64,000 nt of DNA from Gordonibacter massiliensis (ex Traore et al. 2017) (GTDB lineage: Bacteria > Actinomycetota > Coriobacteriia > Coriobacteriales > Eggerthellaceae): the NCBI GenBank assembly GCA_900170005.1, contig LT827128.1, positions 868,001 through 932,000 on the forward strand. Direction: 5' to 3'. A program made the translations under genes and the position numbers. Below, one piece after another: positions 36,832-46,718 of this stretch; the stretch's first letter is position 1, and each line of letters begins with the position of its first letter. A model generated the notes under the pieces. The model was not told the DNA's origin and ran no database searches. It saw nothing but the letters and a program-made list of their open reading frames with translations.

Positions 36832-38418
36832 ATGGCCGGCCAGACGGCGGTCGCGCAAGCGGCACCACGGAAGAGCCATGTGGCGCGCGGCATCGTGTTC
36901 GCGGCGCTCGGCGGCATCTGCTGGGGTTTCTCGGGCACGTGCGCCCAGCTCATGACGAGCGAGCTCGGCGTGCCGGTGACCTGGATCACCTGCGTGCGCC
37001 TGCTCTTGGGTGCCCTCATCTTCCTCGTCGCCTGCCTGTTCAAGAACTGGCGCAGCCTGCGCGCCGTGCTGCGCGACAAGCGCTCGCTTCTGCGCATCGC
37101 GGCCTTCTCGATGTTCGGCGTGCTGCTCACCCAGATAAGCTACCTGTCGTCCATCTCGTACACCAACGCCGGCACCGGCACGGTCCTCGAGCGCCTGGGC
37201 CTCGTGGTCATCATGTTCATCGTGTGCGTGCGCGTGCGCCGCTGGCCGAAGCCGCGCGAGCTGTTCGGGCTCGTGTTCGCGCTCGGCGGCACGTTCCTCA
37301 TCGCCACGAAGGGCAACATCGGGGCGCTGGCCATACCGGCCGAGGGGCTCATGTGGGGCGTCGTGTCGGCCTTCGCGCTGGCGGCCTACACGCTCATTCC
37401 CGGCAAGGCGCTGGCGAAGTGGGGCAGCTTCATCGTCACGGGCCTAGCCATGCTGCTGGGCGGCACGGTGGCCACCGTGTTCATACAGCCGTGGAACATC
37501 CCCGTGCACGTCACGCCCGACCTCGTGGGCGTCATGGCGGCCATGGTGCTCATCGGCACGTTCGCCGCGTACCTGTTCTACCTGCAGGGCATCACCGACG
37601 CCGGTCCCGTGCGTGCCGGCCTCGTGGGCTGCGTGGAGCCCGTGTCGGCCACCGTCATCTCGGCCGTGTGGCTGGGGACGCCCGTCACGCCCGTCGACGT
37701 GGTGGGCATCGCCATGATCGTGGTCATGGTGCTGCTCGTGACGCAGCGCGAGGAGGCACCGGCGAAAGGCGAGGGGGGCCTGGACGGCTCTCCCGACGAC
37801 CTGCCCCCCTTCGAGGGGCGCGCCTCGCTTCTGGGCTACTACCGCGTGCGGCCCGCCGTGCACGACGACTTCGTCCGCTTCCAGCAGGTCTTGGAGGACG
37901 GTCACGAGGCGCTCGACGAGCTCGGCATCGAGGAGAAGGGCGCTCAGAAGTACCCTTCGGAGCGCCGCGTCATGCGCGCCATCGACTGGGGAACGGCCTA
38001 CGTGGTCACGATCCCCGAACGGGGCGGTTCCGAAGACGGGGACGCCGAGGGGGAGCGCATCATCGGCGTGTTCGCCGTCGATCCGCGCGGCGACGCGGCC
38101 TACGCCCGCTCCTCGGGCGCGCACTGGCTCACCGAATCGCCCGACCCGCCGGAGGGCGAGGCCTCCTACGCGGCGCTGCACTGGGTGTGCGTGGCGTCCG
38201 AGGCGCGCCGACGCGGTGTGGGCATGTTCATTCTGGGCGAGGCCGAGCGCATCGCGAAGGCGGCGGGCAAGCGCAGCCTCCGATGCGACGTGTACGAGGG
38301 CAACGGGCCCATGCGCGCGCTGCTCGTCGAGTACGGCTTCTCGCCGTGCGGGTCCATCGTCCTCGGCGACCGCCTGGGCCGCGAGAGACGCCGCGACGTG
38401 TTCGAGCGCATATGGTGA
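36832..38418 (+). CDS. EamA (DMT) transporter fused to a GNAT acetyltransferase, paralogue B
   Basis: 528 residues with the same architecture as paralogue A: EamA repeats (GGICWGFSGTCAQLM, GCVEPVSATVISAVWL) and a C-terminal GNAT (LHWVCVASEARRRGVGMFIL, DVYEGNGPMRALLVEYGF). The start at 36832 has a strong AAAGGGGGAG site. An in-frame ATG at 36781 sits 6 nt after the -10 and could give a longer leaderless form, but the homologous leader in paralogue A supports 36832. Its GNAT domain also resembles the separate GNAT encoded just downstream, so the region looks like a local gene-family expansion. Confidence 0.85.
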   Translation: MAGQTAVAQAAPRKSHVARGIVFAALGGICWGFSGTCAQLMTSELGVPVTWITCVRLLLGALIFLVACLFKNWRSLRAVLRDKRSLLRIAAFSMFGVLLTQISYLSSISYTNAGTGTVLERLGLVVIMFIVCVRVRRWPKPRELFGLVFALGGTFLIATKGNIGALAIPAEGLMWGVVSAFALAAYTLIPGKALAKWGSFIVTGLAMLLGGTVATVFIQPWNIPVHVTPDLVGVMAAMVLIGTFAAYLFYLQGITDAGPVRAGLVGCVEPVSATVISAVWLGTPVTPVDVVGIAMIVVMVLLVTQREEAPAKGEGGLDGSPDDLPPFEGRASLLGYYRVRPAVHDDFVRFQQVLEDGHEALDELGIEEKGAQKYPSERRVMRAIDWGTAYVVTIPERGGSEDGDAEGERIIGVFAVDPRGDAAYARSSGAHWLTESPDPPEGEASYAALHWVCVASEARRRGVGMFILGEAERIAKAAGKRSLRCDVYEGNGPMRALLVEYGFSPCGSIVLGDRLGRERRRDVFERIW

Positions 38419-38470
38419 CGTCGGCGCGAACCGCCGGCCGCCGAGCCGCTTGACGATCTTCGAACTGCCT

Positions 38471-38496
38471 GCGGCGGCCTTCGGCCGCCGCCTTTT
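38471..38496 (+). terminator. Rho-independent terminator after paralogue B
   Basis: GCGGCGGCC (38471-38479), loop TTC, GGCCGCCGC (38483-38491), then CTTTT. A perfect 9-bp stem placed 50 bases past the stop of the EamA-GNAT gene. Confidence 0.75.
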
Positions 38497-38535
38497 CCCG
38501 AACGACCCTTTTTCGAGAAGAAAGCGAACACCTCC

Positions 38536-39069
38536 GTGCAATTCCGCCTAACCCGCGCGTCGGACATCGACCGCATCATGGACATCCTCGCCGACGGCCG
38601 CCGGGCCCTCGCCTCGCTCGGCATCGACCAATGGCAAGGGGGCTACCCCCATCGCGACGCCATCGAGCGGGATATGGCGTGCGGCTGCTCCTACGTGGTG
38701 GTCGACGAGGGCGGCTCCGTCGTGGCCACGGCCATGGTGGGCTTCGCCGGCGAGCGCGACTACGACCTCATCGACCGGGGCTCTTGGCTCACGGAATCGC
38801 GTTCGGGCGAGCCGTGCTACGGCGTGGTCCACCGCGTGGCGGTGTCGGCGGCGTGCAAGGGACGCGGCGCCGCGTCCCTTCTGCTGGAGAACGCCGAGCG
38901 CTTGACGCGCGAGCGGGGATGCGAGAGCGTGCGCATCGACACGCACCCCGGCAACCTGCCCATGCGCCGCCTCCTGGAGAAGCGGGGCTACGCGGAGTGC
39001 GGCACCATCTACATCGCCCACGCCGGGGAGGCCACGCCCGACCGCATCGCCTACGAGAAGCTCGTGTAG
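38536..39069 (+). CDS. GNAT family N-acetyltransferase
   Basis: 177 residues forming a complete GNAT fold. VVHRVAVSAACKGRGAASLLLENAERL contains the acetyl-CoA pyrophosphate loop (KGRGAA), and RIDTHPGNLPMRRLLEKRGYAECG is the C-terminal strand-helix typical of family members. It starts with GTG; no strong ribosome site is visible, so the exact start is less certain. It is similar in layout to the GNAT halves of the two preceding fusion proteins. Substrate unknown. Confidence 0.87.
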   Translation: MQFRLTRASDIDRIMDILADGRRALASLGIDQWQGGYPHRDAIERDMACGCSYVVVDEGGSVVATAMVGFAGERDYDLIDRGSWLTESRSGEPCYGVVHRVAVSAACKGRGAASLLLENAERLTRERGCESVRIDTHPGNLPMRRLLEKRGYAECGTIYIAHAGEATPDRIAYEKLV

Positions 39070-39149
39070 GAAGGGCGCGGCTGTCGAAATTCTGTCGGTT
39101 GCCTGTTGCGGCGACTGGCGCGCCGCGAGACGCTATAATGATGGGCACT

Positions 39150-40061
39150 ATGTCGGTGAAATCTCGCGAGAAAATAGCGCTTGTCGTGTTCTTGGGCCTG
39201 ATCGTCCTGAGCTTGTGCGGTTTGGGGTGGTACCTGCTGGCCGGCCATTCCTGGAACGTGGCGGCCTCGAACCTCGACGACACGTTCGGCAGCATGGACG
39301 GCTACACGGCCATCGTGTACCCCGGCACCGCCGTCGAGGCGGAGGCCGAGGCAAGCGCCGACGGCGGGAAGCCGTCCGCGAAGGGCGCTTCGAAGAAGGC
39401 TGCGGACGCAGCCGGGACGAGCGGTTCCGCGGACGCGGTCGACTTCCAGGACGATGCCGCCTCGACCGATGCCACGCAGGAACCCCGGGCCGACGACGGG
39501 AAGCCCGCATCCGACGAACCCGCATCCGAAGCGGGCGCCGACGCCGCCGCGGCCGGGTCGGTCGGGGATGGGCCCGCAGCCGGCGCGGCGACCTCCTCGG
39601 GCGTCGCCGGATCGACCGACGGCTCGCTCGCTCCCAAGAAGAAGGCGCTCAGTGTCGCCGAGGCCAAGGAGGGGTACGAGGACAAGGGGGCCACGGTCTT
39701 CTCGCTCGACACCGTCGACCTCGGCGCGTACAGCGAGGGCGTCATCCTCAAGAAAGGCGGTCACCGCTTCGGCGTGTTCAGCATCGGCGCGCCCACGTCC
39801 AGCATCGTGCTGGAGAAGCAGATAGCCTATTTCAAGCGCTACAAAGTCGATTTCATCGTGCTCGTCACGCCCGACAAGGAGTACGCCGAAGGGGTGGCCG
39901 GCATCGACATCGTCGTGTCGACGCAGGACGAGGACCTGTTCGTCATGGGCGAGACCATCGACGGCACGTTCTACGTGGACGCCCCGGCCGTGGGCTCGGT
40001 GGGCGCCATCCTCATCTCGCCCAGCAACGTCGTGTCGGCGAAGGTGCTGCAGGCGGCCTAG
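39150..40061 (+). CDS. Membrane-anchored protein with degenerate metallophosphoesterase-like domain
   Basis: 303 residues: one N-terminal membrane anchor (about 10-30), a long Ala/Asp/Gly-rich linker (about 65-165), and a C-terminal domain. Its strands (KKGGHRFGVFSIGAP, VDFIVLVTPDKEYAEGVAGIDIVVSTQ, VGSVGAILIS) follow the order of 5'-nucleotidase/UshA-type metallophosphoesterases, but the expected Asp, Asn-His and His metal ligands are absent. If the match is right it is a non-catalytic relative; this is a tentative fold assignment. TATAAT (39134-39139) is its -10. ATGs at 39138 and 39141 overlap or abut it, so 39150 is the first usable start. Confidence 0.6.
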   Translation: MSVKSREKIALVVFLGLIVLSLCGLGWYLLAGHSWNVAASNLDDTFGSMDGYTAIVYPGTAVEAEAEASADGGKPSAKGASKKAADAAGTSGSADAVDFQDDAASTDATQEPRADDGKPASDEPASEAGADAAAAGSVGDGPAAGAATSSGVAGSTDGSLAPKKKALSVAEAKEGYEDKGATVFSLDTVDLGAYSEGVILKKGGHRFGVFSIGAPTSSIVLEKQIAYFKRYKVDFIVLVTPDKEYAEGVAGIDIVVSTQDEDLFVMGETIDGTFYVDAPAVGSVGAILISPSNVVSAKVLQAA

Positions 40062-40063
40062 CG

Positions 40064-40075
40064 GTTGCGCAACCT
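40064..40075. promoter_or_regulatory. GGTTGCGCAACC palindrome
   Basis: A perfect 12-base palindrome two bases after the preceding stop. It shares half-sites with the dyads at 21243 and 24969. Function unknown. Confidence 0.3.
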
Positions 40076-40135
40076 CGTGCGGCGACCTACGTTCCCTTTT
40101 CTTCTCCCTTTTTCGGCTCGTTTCCCGCATCGGCC

Positions 40136-40166
40136 CTGACCGGGGGGGGGGGGTCTATGTTACAAT
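40136..40166 (+). promoter_or_regulatory. Diguanylate cyclase promoter with 12-G spacer tract
   Basis: CTGACC (40136-40141) as -35, a spacer of 19 bases of which the first 12 are G (40142-40153), then an extended -10 TGTTACAAT (hexamer 40161-40166). Loss of two Gs would bring the spacer to the optimal 17. Such tracts slip during replication, so expression could be phase-variable. Confidence 0.55.
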
Positions 40167-40214
40167 AATGCTTTCATTGACGTTATATGCAAGAAGAGGC
40201 GGCTTAGGGGCTGT

Positions 40215-41762
40215 ATGGGCGCATCGCGGAAAACGGCACGGTTCTCGTTTCGGCGCATGGCCGCGTGCGGCGTCGTCCTCGCCCTGCTGTTCCTGCTGGT
40301 CGTCAGCGCCACGGCGGTGGCCATGGCCGTGCGCGACATGAAGCACGAGGCCGACTTGTCCCTTGCCGCCGCGCAGCCCCGCATCGAGTCGCGCATCACC
40401 GGCACGTTCAATTTGCTGGAGTCGCTGGCCGAGCAGCCCACCCTGTACGACCCCTCCGTGCCCATCATGGACAAGGTCAACATGATCGACCAGGTCAACG
40501 AGCATTTCGGATACTACCTGATCTGCTATGTCGACATGAACATCGACGTGTGGGACGCCACGGGGCCCGCCAGCCTGGCCAGCCGCGACTACATGCAGCA
40601 GGTCTACTCCACCGGCGAGCGCACGGTCACCGACAGCTTCGCCGCCGGAGCCGACGGCTCCACGCTCAACTACACCGTGGTCGTGCCGCTGCGCGACGAG
40701 CAGGGCGCCATGACGGGCACGCTGTTCGCGGCCGTGTACTTCGACGAGATCGTCGACATGCTGAACGACGGCCTGGCGAACTCCTACGTCGACTCGGTGC
40801 TCATCGGCAGCAAGGGCCAGGTCATGTCGGCGACGAGCGGCTACGTGTACGACGACTTCTTCCTCGACCCCATCCGGCAGAACATCGCGTTCGACATGTC
40901 GGCCGACGTGATAGAGGCGGAGCTGCTGTCGATGAATCCCGTGAGCTTCTGGACCGTGGACGGGCTGGACGTGCGCTATTACGCCGCGGCGCCCATCGCC
41001 GACACCAAATGGGACGCGGTGTGCGTCGTCGGCTTCTGGGACTCCTACGCGAAGATCATGGCGAACCTGCTGCCGATGATCGTCGTCGGCCTCGTCATCC
41101 TCGCCGGCGGATTCCTGCTCATGTACCGCAACTTCCTGCATCAGATGAATTCCGCGCGCATGCTCGAGAAGTCGGTGGAGGAGCTGCAGAAGAAGGTGTA
41201 CAGCGACGAACGACCCGCCGGCGCCGAGATCGAGGACATCCTCGAGCTGACCTCGTCGGGCCTGTCCGACGGCCTCACGGGCACCGTCACGCGCTCCGTG
41301 TTCTCCAGCAGGTTGGAGAACGTGCTGGAGAATGCCGACGACGAGGAGATCTACGCGCTGTGCTTCGTGGACCTCGACGACTTCAAGGCCATCAACGACA
41401 CGCACGGCCACGCGACCGGCGATATCGCGCTCAAGAGCATCGGGTACCTGCTGCGTGAGTACGAGCGGCGCTACGAGGGCTTGGTGGGCCGGTACGGCGG
41501 CGACGAGTTCGTGCTGCTCATGACCGACTTCGACGACGAAAACGAGCTGCGGGACGTTCTGGAGGACCTGACGGCTGGCCTGCAGGTCGACGTCCAGTCG
41601 GGCGATTCGGTGTTCTCGGTGGGCTGCAGCGTCGGCGTGTCGGTGTGGGACCACCGCGTGGGGGCCGACGAGCTCATGGAGCAGGCAGACCAGGCGCTGT
41701 ACGGCGTCAAGCAGCGCGGGAAGCACGGGTACGGCGTGTACCAGGACGGCGGGAAGAAGTGA
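40215..41762 (+). CDS. Membrane diguanylate cyclase (Cache-GGDEF), probably active
   Basis: 515 residues: an N-terminal helix (about 15-37), a large extracytoplasmic Cache-like sensor domain (about 40-285), a second helix (about 288-310), a short coiled linker and a GGDEF domain. The GGDEF motif is intact at residues 428-432 (RYGGDEFVLL), with DLDDFKAINDTHGHATGD and DGLTGTVTR in place. No RxxD inhibitory site is seen just upstream of GGDEF, so product inhibition may be absent. An AGGGG site precedes the ATG. It overlaps the next GGDEF-like gene (GTGA). Confidence 0.92.
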   Translation: MGASRKTARFSFRRMAACGVVLALLFLLVVSATAVAMAVRDMKHEADLSLAAAQPRIESRITGTFNLLESLAEQPTLYDPSVPIMDKVNMIDQVNEHFGYYLICYVDMNIDVWDATGPASLASRDYMQQVYSTGERTVTDSFAAGADGSTLNYTVVVPLRDEQGAMTGTLFAAVYFDEIVDMLNDGLANSYVDSVLIGSKGQVMSATSGYVYDDFFLDPIRQNIAFDMSADVIEAELLSMNPVSFWTVDGLDVRYYAAAPIADTKWDAVCVVGFWDSYAKIMANLLPMIVVGLVILAGGFLLMYRNFLHQMNSARMLEKSVEELQKKVYSDERPAGAEIEDILELTSSGLSDGLTGTVTRSVFSSRLENVLENADDEEIYALCFVDLDDFKAINDTHGHATGDIALKSIGYLLREYERRYEGLVGRYGGDEFVLLMTDFDDENELRDVLEDLTAGLQVDVQSGDSVFSVGCSVGVSVWDHRVGADELMEQADQALYGVKQRGKHGYGVYQDGGKK

Positions 41763-43093
41763 GGCGCCCGAGCGCGCGCACCGTTTTTGCCGTCGCGGCG
41801 CTTTCCCTGGTCGTGTGCGTGCTGTCGGCCTCGATGGCGATGTTCGTCCATAGCGGGATCTACGATTTCCGGCGGAGCGAGGCGGAAAGCGTGCTCTCGC
41901 TCTACCAGCAGACCATGACGCTGAAGCTGCGGGGCGACCTGAGCGAGGTGGGCGATCTGGCCGCAAAGTTGGAGGCCGATCCGGACGACGAGGCCTGGCT
42001 CGCCAAGGCGTCCTCCGAACTGCTCGCGCGCGACGAGGTGGCCTACGTCGCCTACGTGCAGGGCGAGACGATGCGCGCCGCGTATCCCGAAGACGCGTTC
42101 GGCGACATGGTGGGCCGGAGCATCAACGAGTTCTCCTACCTCTACACGCTGGCGAAGGTCACCAACGGTTTCGTCGTGGAGGGGCCGATCGAGCTCGCGA
42201 ACGGGGAGAGCGCGTTTTTGTTCGTGCAGCCGATCGACATCGACGGCGCTTACTACGGCGAGGCCGTGATGGCCTTGAAGGCCGACTACGTCATCGGGCA
42301 GTTGGATTTCGCCTCCTTGGAGGACGCTGGCTACCGCTACGAGCTCTGGGCGGTTAGCCCGCAGGACGGCAGCAAGGACGTCATCGCCGCATCCGAGGGC
42401 GAGCGCGATTTCTCCAACGCGGTGAAGATGTCCTTCAACATGCCGACGCTCTGGACCCTGTCCATCATGCCGGCGAACGGGTGGGTTCCTTTCAACTGGA
42501 CGGCCGCCCTCGCGGTCGGTTTTTCGGCGCTGTCCCTGTTGGCGATCGGGGTTATCGTTGCCGCCTCGCGGCTGCGGCGCATGCGCCGCCAACTCGAGGA
42601 GGAGCGTCGCCTCGACCCCGAGACGGGACTGCTCACCTACGGCGGGTTCGTGGAGCGGCTGGGCAAAGAGGCTTCGCAGGGCCGGGAGCCGCAGCCTTTG
42701 ACGCTGGTCTGCCTCATGGTCGATGACTTCGAGCGCACCGCGCTCTCGCTGGGTTGGGACGCGCGCCGCCGCTACCTGCAGGAGGTGGGCGACGAGATCG
42801 CCCATGTGGTCGAGGGCGACTACTTCGCCGCGCGGGTGAGCGGGGCCGGATGCTTCGTCATCGCCCTGCGCGAGCGCGTGGAGAAGCGCGCGCTCGGCGA
42901 TCTCATGCGCGGGTTGGAGCTCGCGCTGCTGTGGAAGGCGCGCATCGACGGCAAGAAGGTGTTCTGCCGAGTCCGCTCGGCCGCCGTGCGCTATCCCGAG
43001 GACGGCGCCGATCCGGCCGCGCTCGTCGAGCGCATGGTGTCGCTGCTCGAACGCGACAGGCCCGAGGGCTTCGAGCGGAAGCGCCGCGGCTGA
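41759..43093 (+). CDS. Membrane sensor protein with degenerate GGDEF domain
   Basis: 444 residues with the same plan as its upstream neighbour: helix (about 9-30), extracytoplasmic sensor domain, second helix (about 245-265), GGDEF-like domain. The domain start is recognisable (LDPETGLLTYGGFVERL), but the signature is GAGCF at residues 362-366 instead of GGDEF and DLDDFK is changed to MVDDFE, so it should not make cyclic-di-GMP. The GTG start overlaps the upstream stop, indicating coupled translation and probably a fixed ratio. It may be a regulatory partner or a pseudo-enzyme receptor. Confidence 0.85.
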   Translation: MRRPSARTVFAVAALSLVVCVLSASMAMFVHSGIYDFRRSEAESVLSLYQQTMTLKLRGDLSEVGDLAAKLEADPDDEAWLAKASSELLARDEVAYVAYVQGETMRAAYPEDAFGDMVGRSINEFSYLYTLAKVTNGFVVEGPIELANGESAFLFVQPIDIDGAYYGEAVMALKADYVIGQLDFASLEDAGYRYELWAVSPQDGSKDVIAASEGERDFSNAVKMSFNMPTLWTLSIMPANGWVPFNWTAALAVGFSALSLLAIGVIVAASRLRRMRRQLEEERRLDPETGLLTYGGFVERLGKEASQGREPQPLTLVCLMVDDFERTALSLGWDARRRYLQEVGDEIAHVVEGDYFAARVSGAGCFVIALRERVEKRALGDLMRGLELALLWKARIDGKKVFCRVRSAAVRYPEDGADPAALVERMVSLLERDRPEGFERKRRG

Positions 43094-43169
43094 CGGGCGG
43101 GCGGCGCGACGGCGGGATCTTTTCCTCCCGCCTTGGCGAACGGGCGGTCGTCAACGGCCATGCAATGAA

Positions 43170-43204
43170 AAGCGGCTCCGTCGATGACGGAGCCGCTTGT
43201 TTTT
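43170..43204. terminator. Bidirectional terminator between the GGDEF operon and gdhA
   Basis: AAGCGGCTCCGTC (43170-43182), loop GAT, GACGGAGCCGCTT (43186-43198), then GTTTTT on the + strand; on the - strand the stem is followed by TTTTCATT. It serves both convergent genes. Confidence 0.9.
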
Positions 43205-43231
43205 CCGCTGCGCGTTGCGAGAAGCGGAAAC

Positions 43232-44871
<1,640 letters not shown>

Positions 44872-46221
44872 ATGAACGACATCAAGTGCCCCCATTGCGG
44901 AACGGTGTTCCAAATCGACGAGGCCGGCTTCGCCGCCATCGTGAAGCAGGTGCGCGACAGCGAGTTCGACAAGGAGATCCGCCGCCATGCGGATCTGCTC
45001 GAGACGGAGAAGCGGCAGGCCGTGGAGCTCGCCGTCGCCCAGGCCCTGGAGACGGCCCAGGGAACCGTGACGGAGAAAGAGGCGCGCATCGCCGAGCTGA
45101 CCGCCCGTTTGGAGGCCGCCCTCGGCGAGCAGGAGATCAGGACGCGCGTCGCCCAAGCCGAGTTCGAGCGGACGCTGACCGAGACGGTGTCCCAGAAGGA
45201 GGCGCGCATCGCCGAGCTCGAGCAGCGCATCGCCGCGCAGGGTAGCGCCTTCGAGACGGAGAAGCAGCTGGCCGTGGAGCAGGCGCGCTCGGCCGTGGAG
45301 CGCGAGCGCGACGCGCTCGCGGCCCAGGTGGCCCTCAAGGAGGCCGAGAAGAGCCAGTGCGAGAGCGCCCTCAAAGAGCAGCTGGCCATCGAGCTCAAGG
45401 CGAAAGACGACATCATCGCCTACAAGGACGGCGAGATCGAGCGCTACAAGGACATGAAGGCGCGCCTGTCAACCAAGATGGTGGGCGAGTCGCTCGAACA
45501 GCATTGCGAGACGGAGTTCAACAAGATCCGCGCCACGGCGTTCCCCCACGCCTACTTCGAGAAGGACAACGACGCCTCGGAAGGCTCGAAGGGCGACTTC
45601 GTGTTCCGCGAGTGCGACGACGAGGGCAACGAGATCGTGTCCATCATGTTCGAGATGAAGAACGAGTCCGACGAGTCGACGCACCGGCACAAGAACGAGG
45701 ACTTCTTCAAGAAGCTCGACGCCGACCGCATGAAGAAGGGCTGCGAGTACGCGGTGCTGGTCACGCTGCTCGAACCGGAGAGCGAGCTGTACAACCAGGG
45801 CATCGTGGACGTGTCGTACCGCTACGAGAAGATGTACGTCGTCCGGCCGCAGTTCTTCCTACCCATCATATCCGTCCTGCGCAACGCGGCGCTGAACTCG
45901 ATGACGTACAAGGCCGAGCTCGCGGCCGTGCGCAACCAGAACATCGACATCACCCGCTTCGAAGAGCAGATGGAGTCCTTCAAATCCGGCTTCGCGCGCA
46001 ACTACGATCTGGCCAGCCGCAAGTTTCAGACGGCCATCGACGAGATCGACAAGACCATCACCCACCTGCAGAAGACGAAGGACGCCCTGCTGTCCTCCGA
46101 GAACAACCTGCGCCTGGCGAACAACAAGGCCCAGGACCTCACCATCAAGCGCCTGACCCGGAACAACCCCACCATGAAAGCCGCCTTCGAGGAATTGGAG
46201 CAGTCAAAGGATGAGTCGTAG
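44872..46221 (+). CDS. DUF2130 protein (zinc motif, coiled coil, PD-(D/E)XK-like domain)
   Basis: 449 residues. It opens with a Cys pair ([11 protein letters not shown]). A long Glu/Lys/Ala-rich coiled coil follows (about 25-200) with internally repeated [12 protein letters not shown] units. Next is the DUF2130 core, where GDFVFRE and IMFEMKNES give the Asp...Glu-x-Lys pattern of restriction-endonuclease-like folds, followed by [21 protein letters not shown] second helical region closes the protein. Nuclease activity is therefore plausible but unproven. GGGAGAAGGAGA precedes the ATG. Confidence 0.85.
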   Translation: MNDIKCPHCGTVFQIDEAGFAAIVKQVRDSEFDKEIRRHADLLETEKRQAVELAVAQALETAQGTVTEKEARIAELTARLEAALGEQEIRTRVAQAEFERTLTETVSQKEARIAELEQRIAAQGSAFETEKQLAVEQARSAVERERDALAAQVALKEAEKSQCESALKEQLAIELKAKDDIIAYKDGEIERYKDMKARLSTKMVGESLEQHCETEFNKIRATAFPHAYFEKDNDASEGSKGDFVFRECDDEGNEIVSIMFEMKNESDESTHRHKNEDFFKKLDADRMKKGCEYAVLVTLLEPESELYNQGIVDVSYRYEKMYVVRPQFFLPIISVLRNAALNSMTYKAELAAVRNQNIDITRFEEQMESFKSGFARNYDLASRKFQTAIDEIDKTITHLQKTKDALLSSENNLRLANNKAQDLTIKRLTRNNPTMKAAFEELEQSKDES

Positions 46222-46718
46222 CGCTAGGGAGCACGGCGAGTCGAAGCGCGCGGAAACAGAGCGTTGAAAGCCCCGTCCGACCCGCGTTGCGGCGTCGGCG
46301 GCTTCGTTTGCCACTCCGATGAGGCAAACGACGACCTCGAAGCACGAAATTCACCGCTGTGAAGCTCCAGGGCGGCGATTTCCCCGGCTGCGGCCTTAGC
46401 TCTTTGAGAAAAGACCTGCTCAGGGAAAAGGGAAGCCCGAAAGAATGCCCGAGGTTCGCGCTTGGAGCGGCCGAAGTGCTTCACAGCGGTGAATTTCGTG
46501 TCTTTCGAGGGCGTTTTCGTGCACCGAGGCTCGCTGCGCGCTCCTTCGTCTGCTCGCATCTTTGAGATCGCGTCTTCGGCGACGTGTCCGTTTCTCTTGG
46601 TGCTTGCCCGGAGCATGTTGATAACCGATGCGCCGAAGGGTATGGTGGCGGTTCGAGGGGTTCGTCTGCGAAGCAAAGCGAGCTTTCGTCCCTGGCCGAT
46701 TCCGACCTGGTGGAGTGA
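46222..46718. other. Intergenic region with inverted-repeat element
   Basis: This ~500-base gap is dominated by the repeat-bounded element at 46335-46510. Short open frames here translate the repeats themselves and lack ribosome sites. No gene is supported. Confidence 0.6.
46335..46510. repeat. MITE-like element with near-perfect terminal inverted repeats
   Basis: Bases 46343-46364 are the exact reverse complement of 46479-46500 (22 bases; core GAAATTCACCGCTGTGAAG). The match continues outward through CCTCGAA on both sides with a 2-base gap. Total length is about 175 bases, with no transposase frame inside. It looks like a non-autonomous foldback or transposable element. Confidence 0.7.
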
